From positions 1 to 15,335 of the forward strand of contig JAUCGN010000021.1 of assembly GCA_030378125.1 (NCBI GenBank): a DNA stretch of 15,335 nucleotides, read 5' to 3'. Below are positions 1 through 7,258 of this stretch, one piece after another. Position 1 is the stretch's first letter. Each line of letters opens with the position of its first letter. A model generated the notes under the pieces. The model was not told the DNA's origin and made no database searches. It was given only the letters and a program-made list of their open reading frames with translations. The translations under genes and the position numbers were made by a program. The DNA comes from Thiotrichales bacterium HSG1. Lineage in GTDB: Bacteria; Pseudomonadota; Gammaproteobacteria; Beggiatoales; Beggiatoaceae.

Positions 1-1
1 T

Positions 2-700
2 ATTGATCGTCATATTTTGATTGAACCGATTGAACCTATTCAAGTACAATCAGTTGAGCTAAACTTAGAAAAATTGTTACAAATTGTTTTCACAAATCAA
101 CCTAATTACCTGCAAACATTGTTATCTCACAAAAATGCTCAAACCAACTTATTATTAGCCAAAAATGACCAGTTATGGGAGCTAGATGTTCAAGCTAGAT
201 ATAATATCACTGGTAGCAGTGACTCTTGGATTGAAGCTCAAGAAAGAACTGGCCGTTTGGGAGATGGTGATTATTCAGTTGGTCTATCTCTGAGAATACC
301 ATTTGGAGATTATAGTTTGGAACAAGGTGTGGTCAATGCCAAAGTTGCATTGCGTAAATCTGAAATTGACTTGCAAGAATTAAAAGAAAATATTGAAATT
401 AATCTACAAGATTCAATCCGTAACATAAATATGCAATGGGAACAGGTAAAATTAGCTCAAAGAGCAAAAAAATTATCTCAACAACAGTTAGAAATTGCTA
501 TGGAAAAACATAAAACTGGTCGTGCGAGTAATTTTGAAGTAGTATCTTTACAAAATTCTTTGGTAAGTGCTGAAAACAGTGAAATCAACACTAAGGTCGA
601 TTATTTAAATGCTTTAACAAATTTAGACATGATGTTAGGAGTAACCTTAGAACGTTGGAAAATTAATATAGAAACTGTGAGAAAGGTGACTTTGCCATGA
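2..700 (+). CDS. TolC-like outer membrane efflux protein, C-terminal part (5' end outside window)
   Basis: This is the C-terminal part of an outer membrane factor of the OEP/TolC family, the outer-membrane channel of tripartite export systems. The frame is open from the first bases of the window (Ile-Asp-Arg-His-Ile before a TTG at 17), so the TTG is probably internal and the gene begins upstream. A full TolC-type protein is about 420-480 residues; roughly 232 are visible. The segment YSVGLSLRIPFGDY is the typical second beta-strand section followed by an alpha-helical stretch rich in E, K, Q and L ending in a 'TNLDMMLGVTLE' C-terminal motif, as in the second OEP repeat. Its stop overlaps the start of the adaptor gene by 4 nt (ATGA), so the two are co-translated and likely form one exporter. 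The substrate cannot be told from sequence. The family call is firm; the exact subfamily is not. Confidence 0.85.
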   Translation: MDRHILIEPIEPIQVQSVELNLEKLLQIVFTNQPNYLQTLLSHKNAQTNLLLAKNDQLWELDVQARYNITGSSDSWIEAQERTGRLGDGDYSVGLSLRIPFGDYSLEQGVVNAKVALRKSEIDLQELKENIEINLQDSIRNINMQWEQVKLAQRAKKLSQQQLEIAMEKHKTGRASNFEVVSLQNSLVSAENSEINTKVDYLNALTNLDMMLGVTLERWKINIETVRKVTLP

Positions 701-2106
701 ATGATGCTCCAAAAGATATTTTAGACAAATACCATCAACTGCAAACTTCCTATTATCAACTTGAAGACGATAAGTTAGCTTTAGAAAACCAATTAAAACA
801 AATTAAACAAAGACGTAAATTAATATTCATTTTCTTAACAATATTGAGTTTAACTAGTGGTGGGTATTTTTGGTATACAGAACTGACCAGCTATGTTTTA
901 AGTTTTTGGGAAATACAAAAAACAGAGGAAGCAGTTCCAGAAGATATTATTATTGTTAAACAACAGACTATCCAAAATAAATTACCTCTTACTGGTAAAA
1001 TAGAACCACTTGCTCAAATGGAGGTACTTAGTCCATTAGAAGGCATGGTACAGGAAAAATATTTTCAATATGGCGAATTGACTAAAAAAGGTAAAGTGCT
1101 GTTAGTTATTGATACTACTAAAGAAAAAGTTAAATATCGTACTGCACATGCAGCCTATCTTAAATTAGAAAAAAAAGTAAATGAACTTAAAAATTGGCAA
1201 AATAGTCCAGAAGTTGCTAGTGCTAAACGTAATTTGACCATAGGTAAATATGGTTTACAAACCACCCAACGGAAATTAGCAGAAATTCGTCGTTTACTGA
1301 AGAAAGGTATTGTTGCAGCTTCAGAGTTAGAAGAGTTAGAAGAAGGCTATCGTACCCAAAAATTAAATTATCAATCGATTCAAGAACAACTAGAAATTGT
1401 ATTAAAAGAAGGTAGTGCAGAAAACTTACGTATAGTTGAACTCAATAAGAAAAATGCCAAGTTTAAAATGGAAGAGATGAAAACTCGCATTAAAAATTCG
1501 CAGGTAGTTAGCCCAATTGACGGCGTGGTATTATTGCCAATTAACGTCAAAGAAAACGAGCCTACAGAAATCCAACACGGTAGTTTTGTCAAGCAGGACC
1601 AAGTGTTATTTATGATAGCAAATTTACAAGGTTTCACTATTAAATCTAAAGTAGATGAAATTGATATTCTAAAATTAAAAACAGGCCAGAAGGTTAGCAT
1701 TACCGGCGATGCTTTCAAGGACATTACATTGGAAGGTACTATTAAACACATTTCATCACAAGCAGATACCAAAGATATGCAAGAAGGTATGCCTTCTAGT
1801 TTTGCGGTGACTATTGCAGTATCTAAATTAACCAAAGAACAGAAAAAACGGCTTTTATTGGGTATGTCAACTAATATGGAAGTATTGCTATCTGAAAAAA
1901 ATAACGCTTTAGTCGTACCATTTGAAGCCATAACTATTGATGAAGAGGAACAGGCTTGGGTAATGAAATTAGATGCTAATGGCAAACCTCAAAAAACTAA
2001 AGTAAAACTCGGTACGACAACTATAGAAACAATAGAAATTTTAGAAGGGGTGCAAGTTGGAGACAAGTTGTTTCCTGAACCATCACCAACTGAAGATAAT
2101 ACTTGA
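697..2106 (+). CDS. HlyD/MacA-family periplasmic adaptor (membrane fusion protein)
   Basis: This 469-residue protein would bridge an inner-membrane transporter and the TolC-like channel. Residues 1-40 are a short cytoplasmic coiled-coil-like stretch, and residues 41-60 (KLIFIFLTILSLTSGGYFW) are a single membrane anchor. A first lipoyl half-motif lies near residues 107-140 (VLSPLEGMVQEKYFQYGELT), followed by a long helical hairpin (about 145-265). The second lipoyl half begins at VVSPIDGVVLLPINV, then beta-barrel segments (VDEIDILKLKTGQKVSITGDAF) and a C-terminal membrane-proximal domain. This is the standard HlyD_D23/HlyD_3 domain order. The ATG overlaps the stop of the TolC-like gene by 4 nt. 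No ABC or RND pump follows: the next gene, 64 bp on, is carA. The transporter must therefore be upstream of the window or elsewhere. The cytoplasmic coiled coil before the anchor is longer than in MacA. Confidence 0.85.
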   Translation: MNDAPKDILDKYHQLQTSYYQLEDDKLALENQLKQIKQRRKLIFIFLTILSLTSGGYFWYTELTSYVLSFWEIQKTEEAVPEDIIIVKQQTIQNKLPLTGKIEPLAQMEVLSPLEGMVQEKYFQYGELTKKGKVLLVIDTTKEKVKYRTAHAAYLKLEKKVNELKNWQNSPEVASAKRNLTIGKYGLQTTQRKLAEIRRLLKKGIVAASELEELEEGYRTQKLNYQSIQEQLEIVLKEGSAENLRIVELNKKNAKFKMEEMKTRIKNSQVVSPIDGVVLLPINVKENEPTEIQHGSFVKQDQVLFMIANLQGFTIKSKVDEIDILKLKTGQKVSITGDAFKDITLEGTIKHISSQADTKDMQEGMPSSFAVTIAVSKLTKEQKKRLLLGMSTNMEVLLSEKNNALVVPFEAITIDEEEQAWVMKLDANGKPQKTKVKLGTTTIETIEILEGVQVGDKLFPEPSPTEDNT

Positions 2107-2170
2107 AATATTAACTTTTAACTTCATACTCAAACCAGTATTTTGATACAGTGAACCAGAGGGAAGAATT

Positions 2171-3292
2171 TTGAAACCGGCAGCTTTATTAGCCTTAGCA
2201 GATGGAAGTTTGTTTTATGGGGACTCCATTGGTATTGATGGACAGTGTTGTGGTGAAGTAGTATTTAACACTTCCATGACTGGCTACCAAGAAATCCTAA
2301 CCGATCCATCATATTGTCGCCAAATAGTGACTTTAACTTATCCTCATATCGGTAATGTAGGCATAAATATTGAAGATGAGGAAAGCTCACAAGTATTTGT
2401 TACTGGTTTAATAATCCGAGATTTACCCTTGTTGGAAAGCAACTGGCGAACTGAACTATCCTTAACAGATTATTTAAAGAAACATAAAATAGTTGGCATA
2501 GCCGGAATTGATACCCGCCGTTTGACTAGAATTTTACGGAAAAAAGGGGTTCAAAGCGGTTGTTTGGTTACTGGTGAAAAAATTGAGGTGGAAGCGGCCA
2601 TTCAAGCTGCAAAAAACTTCTCAGGATTGCAAGGTATTGATTTAGCCAAAGAAGTATCAGTCCAACGGTCATATGAATGGCAAGAGGGTGTATGGTCTAT
2701 GGATGAAACCAATGTACCAACTGCACAGTGGCGAGTAGTAGCTTATGATTTTGGGGTAAAACGCAATATTCTACGTTTATTAGTAGATAGAGGTTGCAAT
2801 GTAACAGTTGTTCCTGCACAAACCCCTGCTAGTGAGGTCTTGAAACTTAAACCAGACGGAGTTTTTCTGTCTAATGGTCCCGGCGATCCAGAACCTTGTG
2901 ATTATGCAGTTGCAGCGATCAAAACCATTCTTAACCAAGGAATTCCAATGTTTGGAATCTGTTTAGGCCACCAATTGTTAGGTTTAGCTTGTGGGGCCAA
3001 AACGGTTAAAATGAAATTTGGTCACCATGGTGCAAACCATCCAGTGCAAGAAATTGACTCTGGCAAAGTAATGATTACTAGTCAAAATCATGGTTTTGCC
3101 CTTGATGAAAAAAGTTTGCCAGACAGCTTACAAGCTACTCATCATTCCCTATTTGACGGTTCCTTGCAAGGTATTCGTCATCTTGGCAAACCGGCATTTA
3201 GTTTCCAAGGTCATCCGGAGGCCAGTCCAGGCCCACATGATGTAGCGAATTTATTTGACCAATTTATTGATTTAATGAAGAATAACTCATGA
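2171..3292 (+). CDS. carA: Carbamoyl-phosphate synthase small (glutaminase) subunit
   Basis: CarA hydrolyses glutamine and channels ammonia to CarB for carbamoyl phosphate synthesis, feeding arginine and pyrimidine pathways in the cytosol. At 373 residues it is close to the usual ~380. The N-terminal domain carries the family signature [20 protein letters not shown]; the class I amidotransferase domain occupies about residues 188-370. The nucleophile is Cys264 in [10 protein letters not shown], with His348 and Glu350 in [15 protein letters not shown] is the oxyanion-strand motif. The start is a TTG at 2171, chosen because AGAGGGAAG lies just upstream and the protein aligns from its first residues with known CarA. 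carB does not follow. Instead the stop overlaps the ccmD start by 4 nt, an unusual arrangement because carA normally precedes carB. Confidence 0.97.
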   Translation: MKPAALLALADGSLFYGDSIGIDGQCCGEVVFNTSMTGYQEILTDPSYCRQIVTLTYPHIGNVGINIEDEESSQVFVTGLIIRDLPLLESNWRTELSLTDYLKKHKIVGIAGIDTRRLTRILRKKGVQSGCLVTGEKIEVEAAIQAAKNFSGLQGIDLAKEVSVQRSYEWQEGVWSMDETNVPTAQWRVVAYDFGVKRNILRLLVDRGCNVTVVPAQTPASEVLKLKPDGVFLSNGPGDPEPCDYAVAAIKTILNQGIPMFGICLGHQLLGLACGAKTVKMKFGHHGANHPVQEIDSGKVMITSQNHGFALDEKSLPDSLQATHHSLFDGSLQGIRHLGKPAFSFQGHPEASPGPHDVANLFDQFIDLMKNNS

Positions 3293-3462
3293 ACGAATTT
3301 TTTCATATGGGCGGTTATGCCTTCTATGTATGGACTAGTTATGGTATGACTTTTCTAGTTTTAGCCATAAACTTAATAATTCCATTTAATCGAGAACGTA
3401 ATATATTGCGTACTTTAAAACGTAAATCGAGGAGAGATAAACGTGGGCGTAATTCGAGTTAG
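3289..3462 (+). CDS. ccmD: CcmD, small membrane protein of cytochrome c maturation
   Basis: This 57-residue protein is identified by its pattern and by ccmE immediately downstream. It begins [19 protein letters not shown], the typical CcmD opening (F..MGGYA.YVW.sYg). One membrane helix follows ([14 protein letters not shown]), then a strongly basic cytoplasmic tail ([20 protein letters not shown]), all hallmarks of CcmD. CcmD helps release holo-CcmE from the CcmABC complex in System I cytochrome c biogenesis. The ATG overlaps the carA stop by 4 nt, and its 3' end overlaps ccmE by 20 nt, so all three genes should be translated as one coupled unit. ccmA, ccmB and ccmC are not in the window and must be encoded elsewhere. 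Confidence 0.92.
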   Translation: MNEFFHMGGYAFYVWTSYGMTFLVLAINLIIPFNRERNILRTLKRKSRRDKRGRNSS

Positions 3463-3892
3463 CAAAAAACATAAAAAACGTTTGGCTATTCTATTAGTCA
3501 TATTGGTTGGAGTAGGAATTACGGTAGCCTTAGCTTTGACAGCTTTTAATGAAAACATGTTATATTTTTTTAGCCCAACCCAAATTTTAGCTGGTGAAGC
3601 TCCCCAAAATCGAGTAATAAGAGTTGGTGGTTTGGTTAGTAATGGTAGTGTTAAACGTGCCACAGATAGTTTAAAAATTAACTTTGATGTTAATGATCAT
3701 GTGAATACCGTAGCGGTTCAATATACTGGAATTTTACCAGATTTATTTCGAGAGGGACAAGGTATTGTGGCGATTGGTAAAATGCAACCGGATGGTAGTT
3801 TTTTGGCTGATGAGGTGTTAGCTAAACATGATGAAAATTACATGCCACCAGAAGTTGCCGATGCTTTAAAAGAGGCTAAGAATAAAGAGTAG
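3443..3892 (+). CDS. ccmE: CcmE, periplasmic heme chaperone
   Basis: CcmE binds heme covalently in the periplasm and passes it to the CcmFH ligase during System I cytochrome c maturation. The 149-residue protein has a basic N-terminus (VSKKHKKR), a membrane anchor at about 14-34 (AILLVILVGVGITVALAL), an OB-fold beta-barrel, and the diagnostic C-terminal motif LAKHDENYMPPEV. His129 is the heme-attachment residue and Tyr133 the conserved axial-ligand tyrosine. The start is GTG at 3443, supported by a GAGGAGA ribosome-binding site at 3429-3435 that lies inside ccmD. The reading frame overlaps ccmD by 20 nt. No ccmF follows; the next gene is on the opposite strand, so the ccm cluster is split in this genome. 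Confidence 0.96.
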   Translation: MGVIRVSKKHKKRLAILLVILVGVGITVALALTAFNENMLYFFSPTQILAGEAPQNRVIRVGGLVSNGSVKRATDSLKINFDVNDHVNTVAVQYTGILPDLFREGQGIVAIGKMQPDGSFLADEVLAKHDENYMPPEVADALKEAKNKE

Positions 3893-3909
3893 ATACAAGA
3901 ATATCACAA

Positions 3910-3931
3910 TTCCCAACGTGGACGTTGGGAA
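3910..3931. repeat. Palindromic element, 9-bp stem with TGGA loop
   Basis: TTCCCAACG, loop TGGA, then CGTTGGGAA forms a perfect 9-bp stem in the 89-bp gap between the convergent ccmE and receiver genes. No T-run follows on either strand, so it is not a classical intrinsic terminator. It looks more like a REP-type dispersed palindrome, although it might still stop or stabilise transcripts. No second copy of this exact sequence is in the window. Confidence 0.7.
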
Positions 3932-3950
3932 CTAGATTAACACCTACATA

Positions 3951-3971
3951 TTGCAGGACTACACAAAATTT
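3951..3971 (-). repeat. Dispersed short motif, copy 1 (TTTTGnnTAGTCCYGCA)
   Basis: Read on the minus strand this stretch is AAATTTTGTGTAGTCCTGCAA. Related copies lie at 9779-9795 (plus) and 9860-9879 (minus), sharing TTTTG or ATTGA-like bases, two variable bases, then TAGTCC(T/C)GCA. All three copies lie in intergenic DNA. The function is unknown; it may be part of a small repeat family or the edge of a decayed mobile element. Confidence 0.45.
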
Positions 3972-3981
3972 AAATTGTACC

Positions 3982-4347
3982 TTATTTAACCTGATTAATT
4001 TGTTCAACAATCTGCTCAGATGTATAAGGTTTTTGTACTAATCCCTTACCACCAGTCATTTCAGCCCATACACGGTCAGCCTTTTGACCTTTACTTGTAA
4101 CAAAAATAATTGGAATATTTTTGGTTGCATCATTATGGGTTAATTCTCTACAAGCTTGATAACCATCCATATGTTCCATGATTACATCCATAAAAATTAA
4201 ATCTGGTTTTTCAGATGCAGCTTTCTTTATAGCCTCATCTCCAGAAGATGCTGTAATTACTTCATAACCTGCATCAGAAATGATATTTTGGATATTTATC
4301 AAATCAACTTTTGAATCGTCAACAGCAAGAATTTTGTTTATTACCAT
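3982..4347 (-). CDS. Single-domain CheY-like response regulator, PilH-like
   Basis: This 121-residue protein is a lone phosphoacceptor receiver with no output domain. Acidic pocket residues are Asp10 and Asp11 (AVDDS); the phosphorylation site is Asp54 (IFMDVIM), the switch threonine Thr84 (FVTSK) and the conserved lysine Lys106 (QKPY). The stretch KGQKADRVWAEMTGG resembles the region after the switch residue in PilH of type IV pilus twitching systems better than that in chemotaxis CheY, so a role in surface motility is likely but not proven. AGAGG sits five bases before the ATG on the minus strand. The gene stands alone: ccmE converges on it, and its upstream side is a long non-coding stretch. 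No kinase is nearby. Confidence 0.9.
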   Translation of the reverse strand: MVINKILAVDDSKVDLINIQNIISDAGYEVITASSGDEAIKKAASEKPDLIFMDVIMEHMDGYQACRELTHNDATKNIPIIFVTSKGQKADRVWAEMTGGKGLVQKPYTSEQIVEQINQVK

Positions 4348-5082
4348 TTAAACCTCTTAAGATTAATTTATGTTTTTATATATTTATAAGGCTATAGTAT
4401 AATACTTTGGGAAATGAGTCGATAAATCCCTACATGATAGAATTTTTTGAAGAAAAATACAAGGTCTTTGTTAACTCATAAGTTTGACATGCTTATTTCT
4501 GTTAAAAATTCTAAATTTAATGTTTTAAATTATCATGTTAAAATATAAGTACGTATTCCTAGATTATAGATGTCCAAATAAACTTTAGCCAAAATCTTTA
4601 GACTTCCTTAAATCTGATTTTTCTGATCGTCGGAATAATAAAAGCATAAATCGTGCTATAAATATTTATAATATAATTGTATATTGATATTAAATTTATT
4701 TTGTGGATTCCGCAAATTTGAGTAGCTACAACCCATTCGGTGGCGGCTGGTGGGGATTTGTTAGATGTTCACGGATAAACAAATACCTCATCATCTTGAT
4801 ACACCATTCATTGATAACATTGTTTTTGCTATAATTGACAGTTGATAATATATTTGTATAGTACTGGACTTAAATAGGTTAAAACAGTTATAATTTCCAT
4901 TGATGGTTGTTTTTTTATTGGTCATTTGGAAATTCAATTTTAACACAATCACCTTTATGCCAATTTAAATGATATAATTCTTCTTTGAATGGGTTGCTTT
5001 TTGCCTTTGAGATAAGATAATTCGTCATAAACCATTGTTTAATTCACTCAACACTCTGTCCCGTACAAAATAGATTTAAATT
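4348..5082. other. 735-bp stretch without a convincing gene
   Basis: It holds the leader of the receiver gene (minus strand) and the upstream region of the gspC-like gene (plus strand). The first 350 bases are very AT-rich with no clear structure. Two small open frames look somewhat protein-like. One, at 4703-4834 plus, has a GTG start and 43 codons containing NPFGGGWWGF. The other, at 4915-5028 minus, has an ATG start and 37 codons ending VKIEFPNDQ; a separate frame just upstream of it ends RVLSELNNGL. They could be fragments of decayed genes. A sigma70-like promoter lies at 4835-4862. Confidence 0.6.
4835..4862 (+). promoter_or_regulatory. Candidate sigma70 promoter upstream of the gspC-like gene
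   Basis: A consensus -35 box TTGACA (4835-4840) is followed after 16 bp by TATAGT (4857-4862), one base from the TATAAT consensus. It points toward the gspC-like gene, about 220 bp downstream, which would give a long leader. In such AT-rich DNA a chance -10 match is common, but the perfect -35 hexamer makes this one stand out. Confidence 0.45.
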
Positions 5083-5529
5083 ATGGGCAACATCCAAAAA
5101 ATCCTTTTGTTAGTATCACTAAACGCTATGGCAGTTTCATCAGTATTTTTGCATGAGCAGTCGCTTGATACTGAACAAGCAGATTCTAAAATTGATTGGA
5201 AAATTCCATTAATCCCACAACGTAAGTTTGATAACAATAAATTGACTTTATGGGGAAATATTTCATCTCAACAACAGACAACTGGTAGCAGTAGTAATCG
5301 TAAAAGTCGTGGTCGTAATAGTAAAGATAAGTTAAATTTGGTCGCTATTATTAAACAAGGTAAACAAAATTATGTATTATTTACCAACAAAAAAAAGGAA
5401 GTTAATAAATATAATATTGGGGATTTGCTGCCTAACAACACTAAATTATTGAAAATAAAAAGTGATTTTGTGGAAGTTATGCGAGATGATGAGGTTGAAT
5501 TAATGCACTTATATCCTCAAAAAAAATGA
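5083..5529 (+). CDS. gspC: GspC-like type II secretion inner-membrane protein (HR domain, no PDZ)
   Basis: This 148-residue protein has an N-terminal membrane segment at about 6-23 (ILLLVSLNAMAVSSVFL), a hydrophilic linker rich in Q, S, T, N and R (about 65-82), and a C-terminal beta-rich domain. The domain reads LNLVAIIKQGKQNYVLF, then IGDLLPNNTKLLKIKSDFVEV, ending in ELMHLYP. That is the pattern of the GspC homology region, which contacts the secretin GspD across the periplasm. PilP of type IV pili has a related fold and cannot be excluded from sequence alone. Full GspC is usually 250-300 residues with a PDZ or coiled-coil end; this one stops after the HR domain. It has no clear Shine-Dalgarno sequence. 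gspL lies about 8 kb away in the same window, so T2SS genes are scattered here. Confidence 0.65.
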   Translation: MGNIQKILLLVSLNAMAVSSVFLHEQSLDTEQADSKIDWKIPLIPQRKFDNNKLTLWGNISSQQQTTGSSSNRKSRGRNSKDKLNLVAIIKQGKQNYVLFTNKKKEVNKYNIGDLLPNNTKLLKIKSDFVEVMRDDEVELMHLYPQKK

Positions 5530-5624
5530 ATATAAATTTCAATATTTATAACTTTATAACAACTAAAAATATAATTATTTCAATACATTATATATAATTA
5601 ATACTTATTAATAAATCGGTCTAT

Positions 5625-6062
5625 ATGCTTGAAGAACGTGGAATTATAACTTCTATTAATGGACAATCTATAACTGTGCGGACAAGGCGTAGTAATAGTT
5701 GTGGTGACTGTACTGCCAATTGTGGAACTGGTAGTTTAGCGAATATATTGGGAAAAAAATATACTGAAGTTACTGGTGTTAAATATGCTGGGGCTAAAGT
5801 TGGTGATACAGTGATAATAGGTTTAAATGAACAGTCTTTACTAAAAGGTGCATTAATTTTATACTTATTACCACTGTTAATGATGTTTGTAACTGCTATT
5901 AGTTGTAAAATGTTATGTCAATCAGAGTTATTAACTGCATTTGCTGGGTTATTTGGATTAATGTTAGGATTATTTATAGCAAAATTGTTAACTGGCAAAA
6001 TGTCTAAAAATATCCGTTATCAACCAACAATAATCGCCCCACCCAAACATTCGTCACCTTGA
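5625..6062 (+). CDS. rseC: RseC/SoxR-reducing system family membrane protein
   Basis: RseC-family proteins (RseC_MucC) are inner-membrane proteins linked to sigma-E signalling and, in Rnf/Rsx contexts, to reduction of SoxR. This 145-residue protein has the family layout: an N-terminal beta-domain starting [20 protein letters not shown], a cysteine cluster at Cys26, Cys29 and Cys33 ([10 protein letters not shown]), the [19 protein letters not shown] motif, and two membrane helices (about 73-95 and 101-120). rpoE, rseA and rseB are not next to it. Here it follows the gspC-like gene after a 95-bp AT-rich gap. Its last 43 bp overlap the 3' end of mnmA on the other strand, so the two convergent genes share coding DNA and there is no room for a terminator between them. 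Confidence 0.87.
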   Translation: MLEERGIITSINGQSITVRTRRSNSCGDCTANCGTGSLANILGKKYTEVTGVKYAGAKVGDTVIIGLNEQSLLKGALILYLLPLLMMFVTAISCKMLCQSELLTAFAGLFGLMLGLFIAKLLTGKMSKNIRYQPTIIAPPKHSSP

Positions 6063-7093
6063 TAAAATACCATAGATTGACCGGGAGTAACTGCTCTTTG
6101 TGGTTGAGTAAATTTAATTTGAAAAGTATCTGTTTCCAAAGGGTTTATTGTACATGCTTGTTCTATTTGACGATAACGGGTTTTGGCATGACAGAGTAGA
6201 GGCATTTGTGGAGTTTTACCAGATATCCAGTGGCTCTGGTTTACCAAGATATTATTGCTGAATAATAGCGGATGGTTATGGCCTTGAGCTACTATCAAAC
6301 GATTATTTGGCATATCCTTAGCTACCACATACCAAGGCTCGCCACTTTTATTCTTTTGTCCACCAATATTTAAGTTCTTTCTTTGTCCCAGAGTGTAGAA
6401 CATTAAACCATCATGTTGTCCTAAACACTCTCCTTCTGGAGTTTCAATTGAACCAGATTGAGGAGTTAGAAAACGTTGTAAGAATTCTTTAAATGGACGT
6501 TCTCCAATGAAACAAATTCCAGTGCTGTCTTTTTTGGTTTTGGTGGCTAGGTTGGCTTGATTGGCTAGTTTACGCACTGCTAGTTTAGGCAAATTTCCTA
6601 AAGGAAAGTGGCTTTTGGCTAGTTGAGATTGATTTAACATGTATAAAAAATAACTTTGATCCTTTGTTGAATCAATACCTTTTAACAGTTTATAATAACC
6701 ATCAACTTGAGTTTTTCGTACATAATGGCCAGTTGCAATTGCATCTCCACCTTGAGCTAAAGCATGTTGCAAAAAGACTTTAAATTTAATTTCTCGATTG
6801 CATAACACATCCGGATTGGGAGTACGACCAGCCCGATATTCTTGCAAACAATGGACGAAAACATTATCCCAATATTCACTAGCAAAGTTCACTGTGTGTA
6901 AAGGAATTTTCAAAACTTCACAAACAGCTTTAGCATCTTGTAAGTCCTCAGCCGCACTACAATAGTCTTCAGTATCATCCTCTTCCCAATTTTTCATAAA
7001 AAGAGCTTCTACTGTAACATTTTGTTTTTTTAGCAATAATCCAACAACTGAAGAGTCAACACCACCAGACATGCCAATAATTATTTTTTGCAT
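6020..7093 (-). CDS. mnmA: tRNA-specific 2-thiouridylase
   Basis: MnmA (TrmU) performs 2-thiolation of the wobble uridine of tRNAs for Lys, Glu and Gln, taking sulfur relayed from IscS through the Tus proteins. The PP-loop motif GMSGGVDSS is at residues 7-15. The catalytic cysteines are Cys98 ([10 protein letters not shown]) and Cys194 ([10 protein letters not shown]), and the C-terminal region keeps the typical [13 protein letters not shown] segment. The frame is open up to an ATG at 7168, but the start at 7093 ([11 protein letters not shown]) is preferred: it gives the usual family N-terminus and 357 residues, and AGAGG lies just upstream. A weak bulged hairpin can be drawn at about 7144-7185 in its leader. 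The gene lies 165 bp downstream of the DUF4062-FGE gene on the same strand and may be read through from it. Confidence 0.96.
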   Translation of the reverse strand: MQKIIIGMSGGVDSSVVGLLLKKQNVTVEALFMKNWEEDDTEDYCSAAEDLQDAKAVCEVLKIPLHTVNFASEYWDNVFVHCLQEYRAGRTPNPDVLCNREIKFKVFLQHALAQGGDAIATGHYVRKTQVDGYYKLLKGIDSTKDQSYFLYMLNQSQLAKSHFPLGNLPKLAVRKLANQANLATKTKKDSTGICFIGERPFKEFLQRFLTPQSGSIETPEGECLGQHDGLMFYTLGQRKNLNIGGQKNKSGEPWYVVAKDMPNNRLIVAQGHNHPLLFSNNILVNQSHWISGKTPQMPLLCHAKTRYRQIEQACTINPLETDTFQIKFTQPQRAVTPGQSMVFYQGDECLGGAIIVG

Positions 7094-7203
7094 TAATCCT
7101 CTTAAAATATCTTTAACAACATTTTTATCGTTTTTATGTTCCATCTTCACTATCAGGAGCATGGGCAAGATAAATCTCGCACTCCCAAACTATAACAAAA
7201 TAA

Positions 7204-7252
7204 ATGATAAAATCAAAAAGGGAAAAAAACAAAAAGAGTAAAGGGAAAAAAG
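7204..7252. other. Homopurine/homopyrimidine tract after the DUF4062-FGE gene
   Basis: Just past the stop of the fusion gene the plus strand is almost entirely A and G, with AAAAAGGGAAAAAA and TAAAGGGAAAAAAG as two near copies; the minus (coding) strand is correspondingly T/C-rich. The T-runs could help end transcription of the minus-strand gene, but there is no GC-rich stem directly before them. The partial mirror symmetry could also favour unusual DNA structure. Confidence 0.5.
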
Positions 7253-7258
7253 TCCGCA

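Noticed and set aside
1380..1985. 201-codon open frame on the minus strand inside the HlyD-family gene
   Set aside because: It is antisense to a well-supported adaptor gene, has no recognisable domain and looks like a by-product of codon bias.
7094..7168. Longer MnmA start at 7168
   Set aside because: It adds 25 residues not seen in the family, while the ATG at 7093 has AGAGG upstream and gives the normal N-terminus.
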